From Vicingaceae bacterium (lineage in GTDB: Bacteria > Bacteroidota > Bacteroidia > Flavobacteriales_E > Vicingaceae): a stretch of DNA of 64,000 bases. The stretch spans positions 62,001 to 126,000 of the forward strand of contig JAOKVV010000002.1 in assembly GCA_028336925.1 (NCBI GenBank). Reading direction: 5' to 3'. Positions 16,852 through 25,348 of the stretch are shown piece by piece. The position numbers and the translations under genes are program-made. The notes under the pieces were generated by a model. That model ran no database searches. It had not been told where the DNA came from and saw nothing but the letters and a program-made list of their open reading frames with translations. Positions within the stretch are counted from its first letter, which is position 1, and every line of letters begins with the position of its first letter.

Positions 16852-19670
16852 TATTTACTTAAATATAAATTTCGTTCAGAATAGATTTCTCTAAAAAATT
16901 TATCCTTAAGGTCAGGAATAAATCGAATGGCTTCACCGGTTGATTTCATTTCAGGCCCTAATTCCTTGTTTACATTTGGAAATTTATCGAAAGAAAAAAC
17001 CGGGATTTTTATAGCATATCCTGACAATTTTGGAGAAAAATTAAAGTCAGTAACTTTATTTTCACCTAACATTACCTTTGTTGCGTAATTTACATAAGGC
17101 TCATCATAAGCCTTGGATATAAATGGAACTGTTCTAGATGCTCTTGGGTTTGCCTCAATAATATAAACTACCTCATCCTTAATCGCAAATTGGATATTGA
17201 TTAAACCCTTCGTTTCTAAAGCAACAGCAATTTTTCGGGTATGGGCATCAATTTGCTTCAGCACACTTTCGCTTAAATCAAACGAAGGTAAAACTGCATA
17301 AGAATCACCACTATGGATACCTGCAGGTTCTATATGTTCCATTACTCCGATAATATAAACATTTTCTCCATCGCAAATCGCATCAGCCTCAGCTTCTATG
17401 GCTCCTGATAAAAAGTGATCTAACAATATTTTATTTCCAGGTAAATCTTTTAAAATCTCTACCACGTGCTGCTCTAGCTCTTCTTCGTTGATAACTATCT
17501 TCATCCCTTGACCACCTAATACATAAGAAGGTCTAACTAGCAATGGAAATCCTATCGTTTTACTTAAAGTAACTGCTTCATCTGCAGTCTCTATAGAACC
17601 GTATTTAGGGTAAGGTATATCATTGGCTTTTAACAAATCAGAAAACCGACCACGATCCTCAGCTAAATCTAATGCATCATAACTCGTTCCAATTATTTTA
17701 ATCCCATATCTATCTAACTTTTCGGCTAACTTTAATGCTGTTTGACCACCAAGTTGTACAATTACACCTTCAGGTTTTTCGTGTAGGATAATATCATAAA
17801 TATGCTCCCAAAATACAGGTTCAAAATATAATTTATCAGCTGTATCAAAATCGGTTGAAACTGTCTCGGGATTGCAGTTAATCATGATAGTTTCATAACC
17901 ACATTCTTTGGCGGATAACACACCATGCACACAACAATAATCAAACTCGATTCCTTGACCAATTCGGTTTGGTCCACTCCCTAAAACTATAATTTTCTTT
18001 TTATCGGAAACCGGAGACTCGTTCTCTTCTTCGAAAGTACTGTAATAATAAGGTGTTTTTGCTTCGAACTCTGCAGCACAAGTATCTACTAATTTGTACA
18101 CACGGTTAATTCCTAAGTCATGACGCTTACTAAAAACTTCACTTTCTAAACATTTTAATAAATGAGCAACCTGGCGATCAGCGTAACCTTTTTGCTTTAC
18201 CTCTAACAGTAACTCTTTTGGAAGAGTATCGAGAGAAAAGCGCTCGATTTCATTCTCTAGAGCTATCATTTCCTCAATCTGAGATAAAAACCACTTATCA
18301 ATTAAAGTAGCACTATATACTCTAGATAAAGGTATACCCAACTTAATTGCATCATAAATATGGAATAACCTATTCCAACTTGGATTTTTTAAGCTATGAA
18401 TTATCGTTTCTTGGTCTCTTAGTTCTTTACCATCTGCTCCCAATCCATTTCTCTTAATTTCAAGAGACTGACATGCTTTTTGAAGTGCTTCTTGAAAAGA
18501 TCGACCAATTCCCATTACTTCTCCAACGGATTTCATTTGAAGACCTAATGTTTTTTCAGGACTATCAAATTTATCAAAGTTCCATCTCGGTATTTTTACA
18601 ATAACATAATCTAAAGTAGGCTCAAATAAAGCCGAAGTAGTTCCTGTTATTTGATTACTCAATTCATCTAAATGATAACCAATCGCCAATTTTGCCGCGA
18701 CCTTAGCAATGGGGTAACCTGTAGCTTTAGAAGCTAATGCCGATGATCTAGATACTCTTGGATTTATCTCAATCGCAATTATATCTTCTTTCTCATCATT
18801 ACTCACGGCAAACTGAACATTACAACCACCAGCAAAGTCCCCAATTGAACGCATCATATGAATAGCCATATTACGCATCTTTTGGAATGTAGTATCCGAT
18901 AAAGTCATGGCCGGAGCTACTGTTATAGAATCCCCAGTATGAATACCCATAGGATCCATATTTTCAACTGAGCAGATAATGATCACATTATCATTCTTAT
19001 CTCTTAGTAGTTCTAATTCATATTCTTTCCAACCCAGAACAGCTTTATCTATTAAAACCTCATGAATCGGAGAAGCATGTAACCCTCTCGTTAATAACTT
19101 GTCAAACTCCTCTGCGTTATGTACAAAAGAAGCTCCACTTCCGCCTAATGTAAATGAAGGTCTTATTACTAATGGAAATCCAATTTCCTGTGCAAAGTTT
19201 TTACCTTCCAAGAAAGAATTTGCAATTTTAGATGGAGCACAAGGAATACCGATTTTCTCCATCAATGATTTAAATTGATCTCGATCTTCAGTGACATTGA
19301 TCGCAGCAATGTCAACACCAATCATTCTAATATTATACTTCTCCCAGATTCCAATCTCATCGCATTTTATGGCAAGATTTAATGCTGTTTGCCCGCCCAT
19401 AGTTGGAAGTACCGCATCTATATCAGGATGTTTAACCAAAATATCCTCTATTGACTCCGGCTCCAAGGGTTGCAGATAAATATTGTCGGCAACAACCTTA
19501 TCCGTCATTATGGTCGCGGGGTTAGAGTTAATCAACGTTACTTCAATCCCTTCTTCTCTTAAAGATCTTGAAGCTTGAGAACCCGAATAATCAAATTCGC
19601 AAGCTTGACCAATCACAATTGGGCCACTGCCTATAATTAAAACATGCTTTATACTTTTATCCTTTGGCAT
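16851..19670 (-). CDS. carB: Carbamoyl-phosphate synthase large subunit, short form without allosteric domain
   Basis: CarB makes carbamoyl phosphate from bicarbonate, ammonia (supplied by CarA) and two ATP for pyrimidine and arginine synthesis. The two homologous ATP-grasp halves are clear: GSGPIVIGQACEFDYSG (residues about 13-29) and its repeat GSGPNRIGQGIEFDYCC near residue 560, with EINPRVSRSSALASK and EANPRASRTVPF as metal/ATP motifs. At 939 residues it ends where the E. coli protein (1073) begins its C-terminal regulatory domain, so control by ornithine, UMP or IMP through that domain should be absent. No carA lies nearby. A TAnnTTTG box sits 41 nt upstream. Confidence 0.96.
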   Translation of the reverse strand: MPKDKSIKHVLIIGSGPIVIGQACEFDYSGSQASRSLREEGIEVTLINSNPATIMTDKVVADNIYLQPLEPESIEDILVKHPDIDAVLPTMGGQTALNLAIKCDEIGIWEKYNIRMIGVDIAAINVTEDRDQFKSLMEKIGIPCAPSKIANSFLEGKNFAQEIGFPLVIRPSFTLGGSGASFVHNAEEFDKLLTRGLHASPIHEVLIDKAVLGWKEYELELLRDKNDNVIIICSVENMDPMGIHTGDSITVAPAMTLSDTTFQKMRNMAIHMMRSIGDFAGGCNVQFAVSNDEKEDIIAIEINPRVSRSSALASKATGYPIAKVAAKLAIGYHLDELSNQITGTTSALFEPTLDYVIVKIPRWNFDKFDSPEKTLGLQMKSVGEVMGIGRSFQEALQKACQSLEIKRNGLGADGKELRDQETIIHSLKNPSWNRLFHIYDAIKLGIPLSRVYSATLIDKWFLSQIEEMIALENEIERFSLDTLPKELLLEVKQKGYADRQVAHLLKCLESEVFSKRHDLGINRVYKLVDTCAAEFEAKTPYYYSTFEEENESPVSDKKKIIVLGSGPNRIGQGIEFDYCCVHGVLSAKECGYETIMINCNPETVSTDFDTADKLYFEPVFWEHIYDIILHEKPEGVIVQLGGQTALKLAEKLDRYGIKIIGTSYDALDLAEDRGRFSDLLKANDIPYPKYGSIETADEAVTLSKTIGFPLLVRPSYVLGGQGMKIVINEEELEQHVVEILKDLPGNKILLDHFLSGAIEAEADAICDGENVYIIGVMEHIEPAGIHSGDSYAVLPSFDLSESVLKQIDAHTRKIAVALETKGLINIQFAIKDEVVYIIEANPRASRTVPFISKAYDEPYVNYATKVMLGENKVTDFNFSPKLSGYAIKIPVFSFDKFPNVNKELGPEMKSTGEAIRFIPDLKDKFFREIYSERNLYLSK

Positions 19671-19711
19671 TATCCTGTATTTTTTCTTGAATAAGTTGAT
19701 TAACTGGTTTG

Positions 19712-19719
19712 CAAAATTA
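19712..19719 (-). promoter_or_regulatory. Candidate -7 box for carB
   Basis: Read on the minus strand this is TAATTTTG, an exact TAnnTTTG match placed 41 nt before the carB ATG. No clear -33 TTTG is found upstream of it. Confidence 0.4.
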
Positions 19720-19768
19720 AGGATTATAGATAAATTATCCTTGAGTAATTATTAACATCAGAACATAA

Positions 19769-19798
19769 AAAAAGCGGAGCTGTATGGCTCCGCTTTTT
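19769..19798 (-). terminator. Rho-independent terminator of the T9SS propeller gene
   Basis: A hairpin with a 7-bp GC-rich stem (AGCGGAGC paired with GCTCCGCT, loop of six) flanked by A and T runs lies 15 nt past the stop of the T9SS gene on the minus strand. The T run on the minus strand follows the second arm. Its symmetry would allow some activity in both directions. Confidence 0.85.
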
Positions 19799-19812
19799 AT
19801 TAAAACTTTCAA

Positions 19813-22776
19813 TTATTGTGCAACTATAAATTTAGTTGACTTTATTTCTCTAGATCCTTGCAGTGTCATAATGTATGTACCACCGCTTAAATTATTGATT
19901 TGAACATTTACTTTACGTTCACCTTTCTGTAAACTACCAAGGTCTTCAGAATAAATTAATCTTCCTGTAATAGAATAAACAGAAAGCTGAATATTTTCGT
20001 CAGACTTTAGGTTAAACTCTATAGTAGCATTATTAACTACAGGATTTGGGTACAATTTAATTTTGGATTCAAATACATTGTTTGATGAACTATTACCTCT
20101 TCCAAGATCCCTAATTCCGACAAACTTATCTGATCTAAAAATACCTCTACCATGAGTACCGGCATAGATCATTCCATCATTAGAAGCATACTTATAGTTG
20201 AAAACTTGTTGTTGTACCTCATAAACAGGCACTCTTGCAAGTCCGCCATTTTCTTCAGTCCAAACAACATCAGAACCATTTGGTGCGAAACCATTTTCAG
20301 TTGCATACACCCCAAATTCAGTACCAATTACAATATTATCGCTATTATTTTTATCTATAACTGCAGAATATACCGGAAATGCTCCTAAACCTGTTCCTTG
20401 AATAGGCTCGAATGTATTGAACGGGTCTCCTGCAGTTGTTGCAAAGTCGGTTCTATAAACATAAGTATTGTTGTTATAGTTACCACACGTAACAACAACA
20501 TTATCAGGATTATTAGGATCAACAGCAATACCTGTAATTGATCTACCACCAAATGTTCCAATTCTCTTACACTTAATAAAAGAAGCACCTGTAGAGAATG
20601 AATAGTCATCATTTTGCCAAGCAGCATTTAAACCAGATACCCTAAAAACTTCTCCACTTGATGTTCCTGCGTAAATAATATCTCCATCTCTTGTAAACGC
20701 CATTGAAATTATGGTTCCATTTAGAACTTCAGGATTTGACCCCGGACCAGTAATTCTGTACCATTTAATCTCGGTACTTGCTATATTCTTTAAAGCATCT
20801 CTAGTAATATGAATACTTGTTGCTTGAGAAGTTTGACTTGGAGGTATTGCATTCGCAAGAGCTGAAATAGATTGAAATGGATCAACAATACCTTTAAAAG
20901 TAGCTATTGTGCCACTTGGCCAAAATGAAGTATCAGGAATAATAGAATCATTTACAACTGAAACTGCATGTTTAATAAAGCGACCCTGAGTTCTACTTGG
21001 CAACAATATAGTATCCCCTTTTGAGTAATCCTTATCTAAAACAACAGTTAATTCTAGCGTATCCCTAGAGTTAACATCATTAAACGTTTCCCATAATTTA
21101 AATGAGGTATAGAAAGGACCACAACCTCTTTCAGGAATTAAACATCTGCTAGACAAATCTTGATTGTAAAAACTTCCTTGATCCACATTTAAATCCGCAG
21201 CACTCTCAGCTAAACCGGTAACTTTAGAAACATTACCGTAATAAAGTGATGCAAAACCTACCGTTGGAACTAGAGCTGACAACTCTGTATCGAATCCATC
21301 TCCACCTCTTACGTCGATACCTGACACATTTCTATTAAACTTATATCCAACTATAATTGTTCCGTTATCCTGAGTTCCACCCATAACTTTACCAGATGGG
21401 CCTACACCTATATCATAAAATTGGGTAACGTTATAACCTGAATTTAATGTTGTAAAAGTTGGGGTTGCGACTGCAGCATTTTCGGTCCTGTGAACACCTC
21501 CATCACTACCTACTAATAATTCGGTACCACTGACAAACAATATTCTATGAACATCTGAATGAACGAAACTAAAATTACCAGGAAATTCAAAATTATAAGC
21601 AACCTGCTCCCAAGAACCTTGAAAATCTGAACTACCTTGCTTCCATCTCCAAAGTGTTACACCACCAACGTAAATTAAGCCTGGATCCGTAGGAGAAACA
21701 GCAATTGCATTATCATAAAATCCTTGACAAGATAAAGAACTACAGAAGGGGTCAAAAGAAGAACTTCCTCCAGGCCCAATAACTGTCCAGTTTTGACCAC
21801 CATCTATTGACTTGTAAATACCTGCTAATGTACCTACGGTTGCTGATGCATATACTACATTTTCATTAGATGGAGATACAGTAATTTCTGTTCTACCAAC
21901 ATTTCTTGGTAATGGTGAGTTTGTAAAAGAATTCAAACTACCATCATTGGATAAATAAACGTTCGTTCCAAATGAAGCAATTACTTTACCTGTAACTGTT
22001 ACATCAACATCTTGACAAGTGCTAGTAATTGCGGGAATAGGATTAAACCAAGAAACTCCACCATTATTAGTAGCCATCAATCCATTGACTTGTGCTACAT
22101 ACATTTTCAAAGGATTTGTTTGATCAATTGCAATATGATTAATCCCGGACCAAGTAACACCATTGCCTCTTGCATTATCAATAGAGGGTCCAACTATTTT
22201 TTCTACCTGGCCATTTCCGGTCATTTTGAAAAACCCTGCACCGATCATTTCTGAACTCAAACCTTTATTATTAGCAGAGCCATCGAATAATGGACCTGTT
22301 CCAAAATAGATCGTTCCATCAGGAGCTTGAGCTAAGTCAGAGATAGCCAAATTTTCCAATTGATTATTATAAGCAGACCAAGAAATACCTCTATTCTCCG
22401 AAATCCATAATCCACCTGATACTGAACCCGCTATGTATCTATTTGGGTTTTGGTTATCGACAATAAGAGCTCTGGTTCTTCCACCTTCATTATCAGGACC
22501 CATTTCTACCCAATTAATATTAGCTGCTTTAGATGTTGGTATAGATGCTACCGATTTCCTAGCGTTTAATACAGCTTCAACAGGGATTTCACCTGTTTGC
22601 TGATCTTGACGCAACATTTTGTAATATTCCGCCATACCTTGAGCTAAAGGAGCCTCAACTTGAAGGTTTGTGTTTTGTGGATAATAAGCCTGTTCATGAT
22701 CAGTTAATAACGCAGAAGTACCAAATAAGATCCCTCCAACTACAACTAATCCAATAGTAAACTTTTTGACTTTCAT
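19813..22776 (-). CDS. Secreted beta-propeller (sortilin/BNR-like) protein with T9SS type A sorting domain
   Basis: The 987-residue protein starts with a signal peptide and then has many repeats of the BNR/VPS10 kind, recognisable as Asp-box-like SxDGGxxW variants (for example SIDGGQNW, SENRGISW, TNNGGVSW). Such repeats fold as a large propeller found in sialidase-like and sortilin-like proteins. The last 85 residues form a type A T9SS sorting domain (LYPNPVVNNATI at its start, ending KSTKFIVAQ), so it is exported across the outer membrane and cleaved or anchored. No catalytic residues can be assigned. I chose the ATG at 22776, which leads directly into the signal peptide, over one 54 bp earlier. 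Confidence 0.88.
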   Translation of the reverse strand: MKVKKFTIGLVVVGGILFGTSALLTDHEQAYYPQNTNLQVEAPLAQGMAEYYKMLRQDQQTGEIPVEAVLNARKSVASIPTSKAANINWVEMGPDNEGGRTRALIVDNQNPNRYIAGSVSGGLWISENRGISWSAYNNQLENLAISDLAQAPDGTIYFGTGPLFDGSANNKGLSSEMIGAGFFKMTGNGQVEKIVGPSIDNARGNGVTWSGINHIAIDQTNPLKMYVAQVNGLMATNNGGVSWFNPIPAITSTCQDVDVTVTGKVIASFGTNVYLSNDGSLNSFTNSPLPRNVGRTEITVSPSNENVVYASATVGTLAGIYKSIDGGQNWTVIGPGGSSSFDPFCSSLSCQGFYDNAIAVSPTDPGLIYVGGVTLWRWKQGSSDFQGSWEQVAYNFEFPGNFSFVHSDVHRILFVSGTELLVGSDGGVHRTENAAVATPTFTTLNSGYNVTQFYDIGVGPSGKVMGGTQDNGTIIVGYKFNRNVSGIDVRGGDGFDTELSALVPTVGFASLYYGNVSKVTGLAESAADLNVDQGSFYNQDLSSRCLIPERGCGPFYTSFKLWETFNDVNSRDTLELTVVLDKDYSKGDTILLPSRTQGRFIKHAVSVVNDSIIPDTSFWPSGTIATFKGIVDPFQSISALANAIPPSQTSQATSIHITRDALKNIASTEIKWYRITGPGSNPEVLNGTIISMAFTRDGDIIYAGTSSGEVFRVSGLNAAWQNDDYSFSTGASFIKCKRIGTFGGRSITGIAVDPNNPDNVVVTCGNYNNNTYVYRTDFATTAGDPFNTFEPIQGTGLGAFPVYSAVIDKNNSDNIVIGTEFGVYATENGFAPNGSDVVWTEENGGLARVPVYEVQQQVFNYKYASNDGMIYAGTHGRGIFRSDKFVGIRDLGRGNSSSNNVFESKIKLYPNPVVNNATIEFNLKSDENIQLSVYSITGRLIYSEDLGSLQKGERKVNVQINNLSGGTYIMTLQGSREIKSTKFIVAQ

Positions 22777-22917
22777 ATTATTAATTAATTTTAAATAAAA
22801 ACTACAGAAAATAGCCCACAAGATAAGCAATTTTAGAATAAAGAATTACTCTGCAACCTATTTTCATTTATAAATTGTAAGACAACATACCAGTAACAAA
22901 TGTTGCCTACTTTGGTT

Positions 22918-23670
22918 CTATTCTTTTACACCATAAAGTAAATTAACCGAAAGTGTGAAGAAAAACTGTTGATTTTCTGAAAAGGCCATAACCGGAAGCT
23001 CTTTTAAAAACGCATCGGCTGTGAAGTTTACTTCAACTGCTTTGAGAATATCGTTGGTATTTGCATATTCAAAATTAAGACCCAACTTGGTATGAATACC
23101 TGGGTAGACATTCATCTCTCCAATTCCTTTTAAAAAAGGCGCCCTGCCATATATATTAGAAAACTGATGTCTTTCAGGGTCATACCTCTCAGTACTTATT
23201 GTATTATAAGGCGGTATCAACATACCATCTGAACGACTTCCGATCTCAAGGTAAACAGGCTTAAGAGCGGCAAATGTTGGACCAACTAGTGCAGTATAAT
23301 TAACGGAAACTCCACTTAAACTTTGCTTACTAAATATTGCTTTATGAATTCCTATGGAAGGCCGCACCATAGTGGCAGTATTTAACTTCCCATATACATA
23401 ACCTTTTACATCTTCATAAAATGTATTAAATGTTTTAATTTCTCGACTCGACTTCCAGTTGGTAATTTCTAACTGATACATCCTTTGTTTAAACCCTGTT
23501 AAAAACCGGCCATATCTGAAGTTAGCTCCAAACCCGTTCGTATGTATCAATACGCCTCCTGCTATTTCAGTATCATACTTGACAACAGTTTCTTCAAAAA
23601 TTGTTTGCTGTGCGTATGACCCAGAAATGATGAAAAGTAAAAAAATAGGTAAAATTGCTTTTTTATTCAT
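22918..23670 (-). CDS. Putative outer-membrane or periplasmic beta-strand protein
   Basis: This 250-residue product has a signal peptide (LPIFLLFIISGSYAQ, cleavage before QTIFEE). The mature part has alternating hydrophobic strands and a strand-like C-terminus (FFFTLSVNLLYGVKE), consistent with a small outer-membrane barrel. I do not recognise a named family. The ATG at 23670 directly precedes the signal peptide; an earlier start at 23700 adds an unlikely ten residues. It diverges from osmC with only 22 bp between the starts, so their promoters must overlap each other's 5' ends. Confidence 0.7.
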   Translation of the reverse strand: MNKKAILPIFLLFIISGSYAQQTIFEETVVKYDTEIAGGVLIHTNGFGANFRYGRFLTGFKQRMYQLEITNWKSSREIKTFNTFYEDVKGYVYGKLNTATMVRPSIGIHKAIFSKQSLSGVSVNYTALVGPTFAALKPVYLEIGSRSDGMLIPPYNTISTERYDPERHQFSNIYGRAPFLKGIGEMNVYPGIHTKLGLNFEYANTNDILKAVEVNFTADAFLKELPVMAFSENQQFFFTLSVNLLYGVKE

Positions 23671-23692
23671 GCCTAACAAAAATAACAATAAA

Positions 23693-24118
23693 ATGAGCAA
23701 CGCTGTTCAACAACATACAATTAATGGAAATTACCAAGGTGGATTAAGAACATCACTAACACACAACAAGTCAAATGTCACCATAGTTACTGACGCACCA
23801 ACAGACAACAATGGAAAAGGAGAATCTTTCTCTCCAACGGACTTAATAGCGAGCGCTCTAGTAGGTTGTATACTAACTGTTGCAGCTATTCGTGCAGCGG
23901 AAAATAATTTTGATTTAGGCTCTCCGACATTCACAATTGACAAAATTATGCAAATCGACCCTAGAAAAGTGAAAGAAATCAGAGTTGAAATTAACTTCAA
24001 TTCTAATTTTACAGACCTTCAAAAAAGAATTATCGAAAGAGCAGCAAAGACTTGTCCTGTTGCAATAAGCCTCCATGAGTCAATCAATCAAAAAATTGAT
24101 TTCGTTTACCCTAATTGA
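23693..24118 (+). CDS. OsmC family protein
   Basis: This 141-residue protein is of the OsmC/Ohr fold, thiol-dependent peroxidases that reduce organic hydroperoxides. The first conserved stretch DNNGKGESFSPTDLIASALVGCILTV contains the first catalytic Cys, and the second lies in AAKTCPVAISLH. Both catalytic cysteines are therefore present. The chosen ATG at 23693 fits the family's N-terminus; the frame remains open upstream but that part lies within the divergent gene. Its stop overlaps the convergent ytxJ by 13 bp. Its neighbour ytxJ also belongs to thiol chemistry, which may be more than chance. Confidence 0.92.
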   Translation: MSNAVQQHTINGNYQGGLRTSLTHNKSNVTIVTDAPTDNNGKGESFSPTDLIASALVGCILTVAAIRAAENNFDLGSPTFTIDKIMQIDPRKVKEIRVEINFNSNFTDLQKRIIERAAKTCPVAISLHESINQKIDFVYPN

Positions 24119-24441
24119 GCAACAATTTGATCTACAGAGATAGAGTTGTGAGATGCATGGTAAATTGCCTTCTGATTGCTTATAATTATTATTTGAGGAC
24201 TTTCGTGATGAACTGCGAGCTTTTCGGCAATATAGGAAGACAACTCTCTAAAAGAAATCAGATCTAAATACAATAACTTGTAAACAGGAATATTCTCACG
24301 CCATTTTTTCTCCAATCGATTTTTTGCCATACTACTTATAGAGCATCGAGTACTGTGCTTAAAAATTAAGTAGACTCTTTCAGAAGAATCAGAACAAATT
24401 TGGTCAAACTGTTCTATAGATGTAAGTGGCTCCCAGATCAT
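24106..24441 (-). CDS. ytxJ: Bacillithiol system redox-active protein YtxJ (monothiol thioredoxin-like)
   Basis: The 111-residue thioredoxin-fold protein has the single-Cys motif KHSTRCSIS (residues about 28-36) in place of CxxC, characteristic of YtxJ, a putative monothiol bacilliredoxin that may remove bacillithiol from proteins. The ESPQIIIISNQKAIYHASH region supplies the cis-Pro position. It is cytoplasmic, with no signal peptide. It is preceded by a small lipoprotein gene 4 bp upstream on the same strand and is convergent with osmC. Confidence 0.92.
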   Translation of the reverse strand: MIWEPLTSIEQFDQICSDSSERVYLIFKHSTRCSISSMAKNRLEKKWRENIPVYKLLYLDLISFRELSSYIAEKLAVHHESPQIIIISNQKAIYHASHNSISVDQIVAQLG

Positions 24442-24445
24442 CTAA

Positions 24446-24571
24446 TTAAGAAGGAGTATTAACTTTAAGTTGGTTTGCATTGCTATAGGCAGCGCATTTA
24501 TGACTTGACTTGCATGAAAATAAAATTGCAGTCATAAATAGTAGAGAAAATATTAAGGCTATTTTTTTCAT
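24446..24571 (-). CDS. Small lipoprotein (41 residues)
   Basis: A short reading frame on the minus strand from ATG 24571 to TAA 24446. It encodes MKKIALIFSLLFMTAILFSC followed by KSSHKCAAYSNANQLKVNTPS. The basic start, hydrophobic core and terminal Leu-Phe-Ser-Cys form a good lipoprotein signal peptide, leaving a mature lipopeptide of about 22 residues with a second Cys in a CAAYSN motif. It ends 4 bp before ytxJ, so both form a unit. An exact TAnnTTTG box lies 28 nt upstream of its ATG, which supports it being a real gene. I recall similar short CxxY-bearing lipoproteins in flavobacteria but cannot name a family. Confidence 0.75.
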   Translation of the reverse strand: MKKIALIFSLLFMTAILFSCKSSHKCAAYSNANQLKVNTPS

Positions 24572-24599
24572 TTTAATTTATTTTGAAATATTTAGACTA

Positions 24600-24607
24600 C
24601 AAATGTA
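24600..24607 (-). promoter_or_regulatory. Candidate -7 box of the lipoprotein-ytxJ unit
   Basis: On the minus strand the sequence is TACATTTG, an exact TAnnTTTG match 28 nt before the small lipoprotein ATG. Confidence 0.45.
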
Positions 24608-24684
24608 CTGATAAGAAAAGTATAACGTTTCATTATTATTTAAAATATGAACAACACACCTTTAATAAAGTATAAATTTACCAA

Positions 24685-25347
24685 ATGCAGATAACGAATA
24701 AATCTTGGAACTCTAAATTAGGTAATGAATTAAATCTACCTTATTTCAAATCCCTTATTTCATATATAGATCAGAGATATAAATCGGCAATTGTATATCC
24801 AAAAAAGGAATTAATTCTAAATTGCTTAAATCACTTTGACTTCGAAAAAACAAAGGTTGTCATTATTGGTCAAGACCCATACCATGGAGAAAATCAGGCA
24901 AACGGCCTTGCATTTAGTGTTCAAAAGAACCAAACACTCCCACCTAGTTTAAAAAATATTTTCAAAGAAATTGAATCCGATTTAGGGATAATTAATAGCT
25001 CCGGCGACCTAAGCCCGTGGTCAAAACAAGGAGTTTTACTATTAAATACTACTCTCACTGTAGAAAAAGGAATACCTCTTTCACATGCTAACAAAGGGTG
25101 GGAAACATTTACAGATCATATTATCAAAACAATTAGCAATGATTTAAAGGGAGTTATTTTTTTATTGTGGGGAAACAAAGCAATTCTTAAAAAAAAGTTA
25201 ATTGATGGAAAAGATCATCTAATCTTAAGCGCACCTCATCCTTCGCCACTGTCTGTTTACAGAGGATTTTATGGTTGTAAACATTTTTCAAAAGTTAATT
25301 TACTACTAGAGAAAGTACATAAACCACCTATTAATTGGCAAACATAA
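24685..25347 (+). CDS. ung: Uracil-DNA glycosylase (family 1)
   Basis: Ung removes uracil from DNA to start base-excision repair. The 220-residue protein has the water-activating motif GQDPYHG with catalytic Asp64, followed by the substrate-binding GLAFSV, the LLLNTTLTV segment, and the DNA-intercalation motif HPSPLS with the conserved His. Length is normal. The gene is followed after one base by the BamA-type gene, so both are probably on one transcript, although no functional link is evident. Confidence 0.97.
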   Translation: MQITNKSWNSKLGNELNLPYFKSLISYIDQRYKSAIVYPKKELILNCLNHFDFEKTKVVIIGQDPYHGENQANGLAFSVQKNQTLPPSLKNIFKEIESDLGIINSSGDLSPWSKQGVLLLNTTLTVEKGIPLSHANKGWETFTDHIIKTISNDLKGVIFLLWGNKAILKKKLIDGKDHLILSAPHPSPLSVYRGFYGCKHFSKVNLLLEKVHKPPINWQT

Positions 25348-25348
25348 A

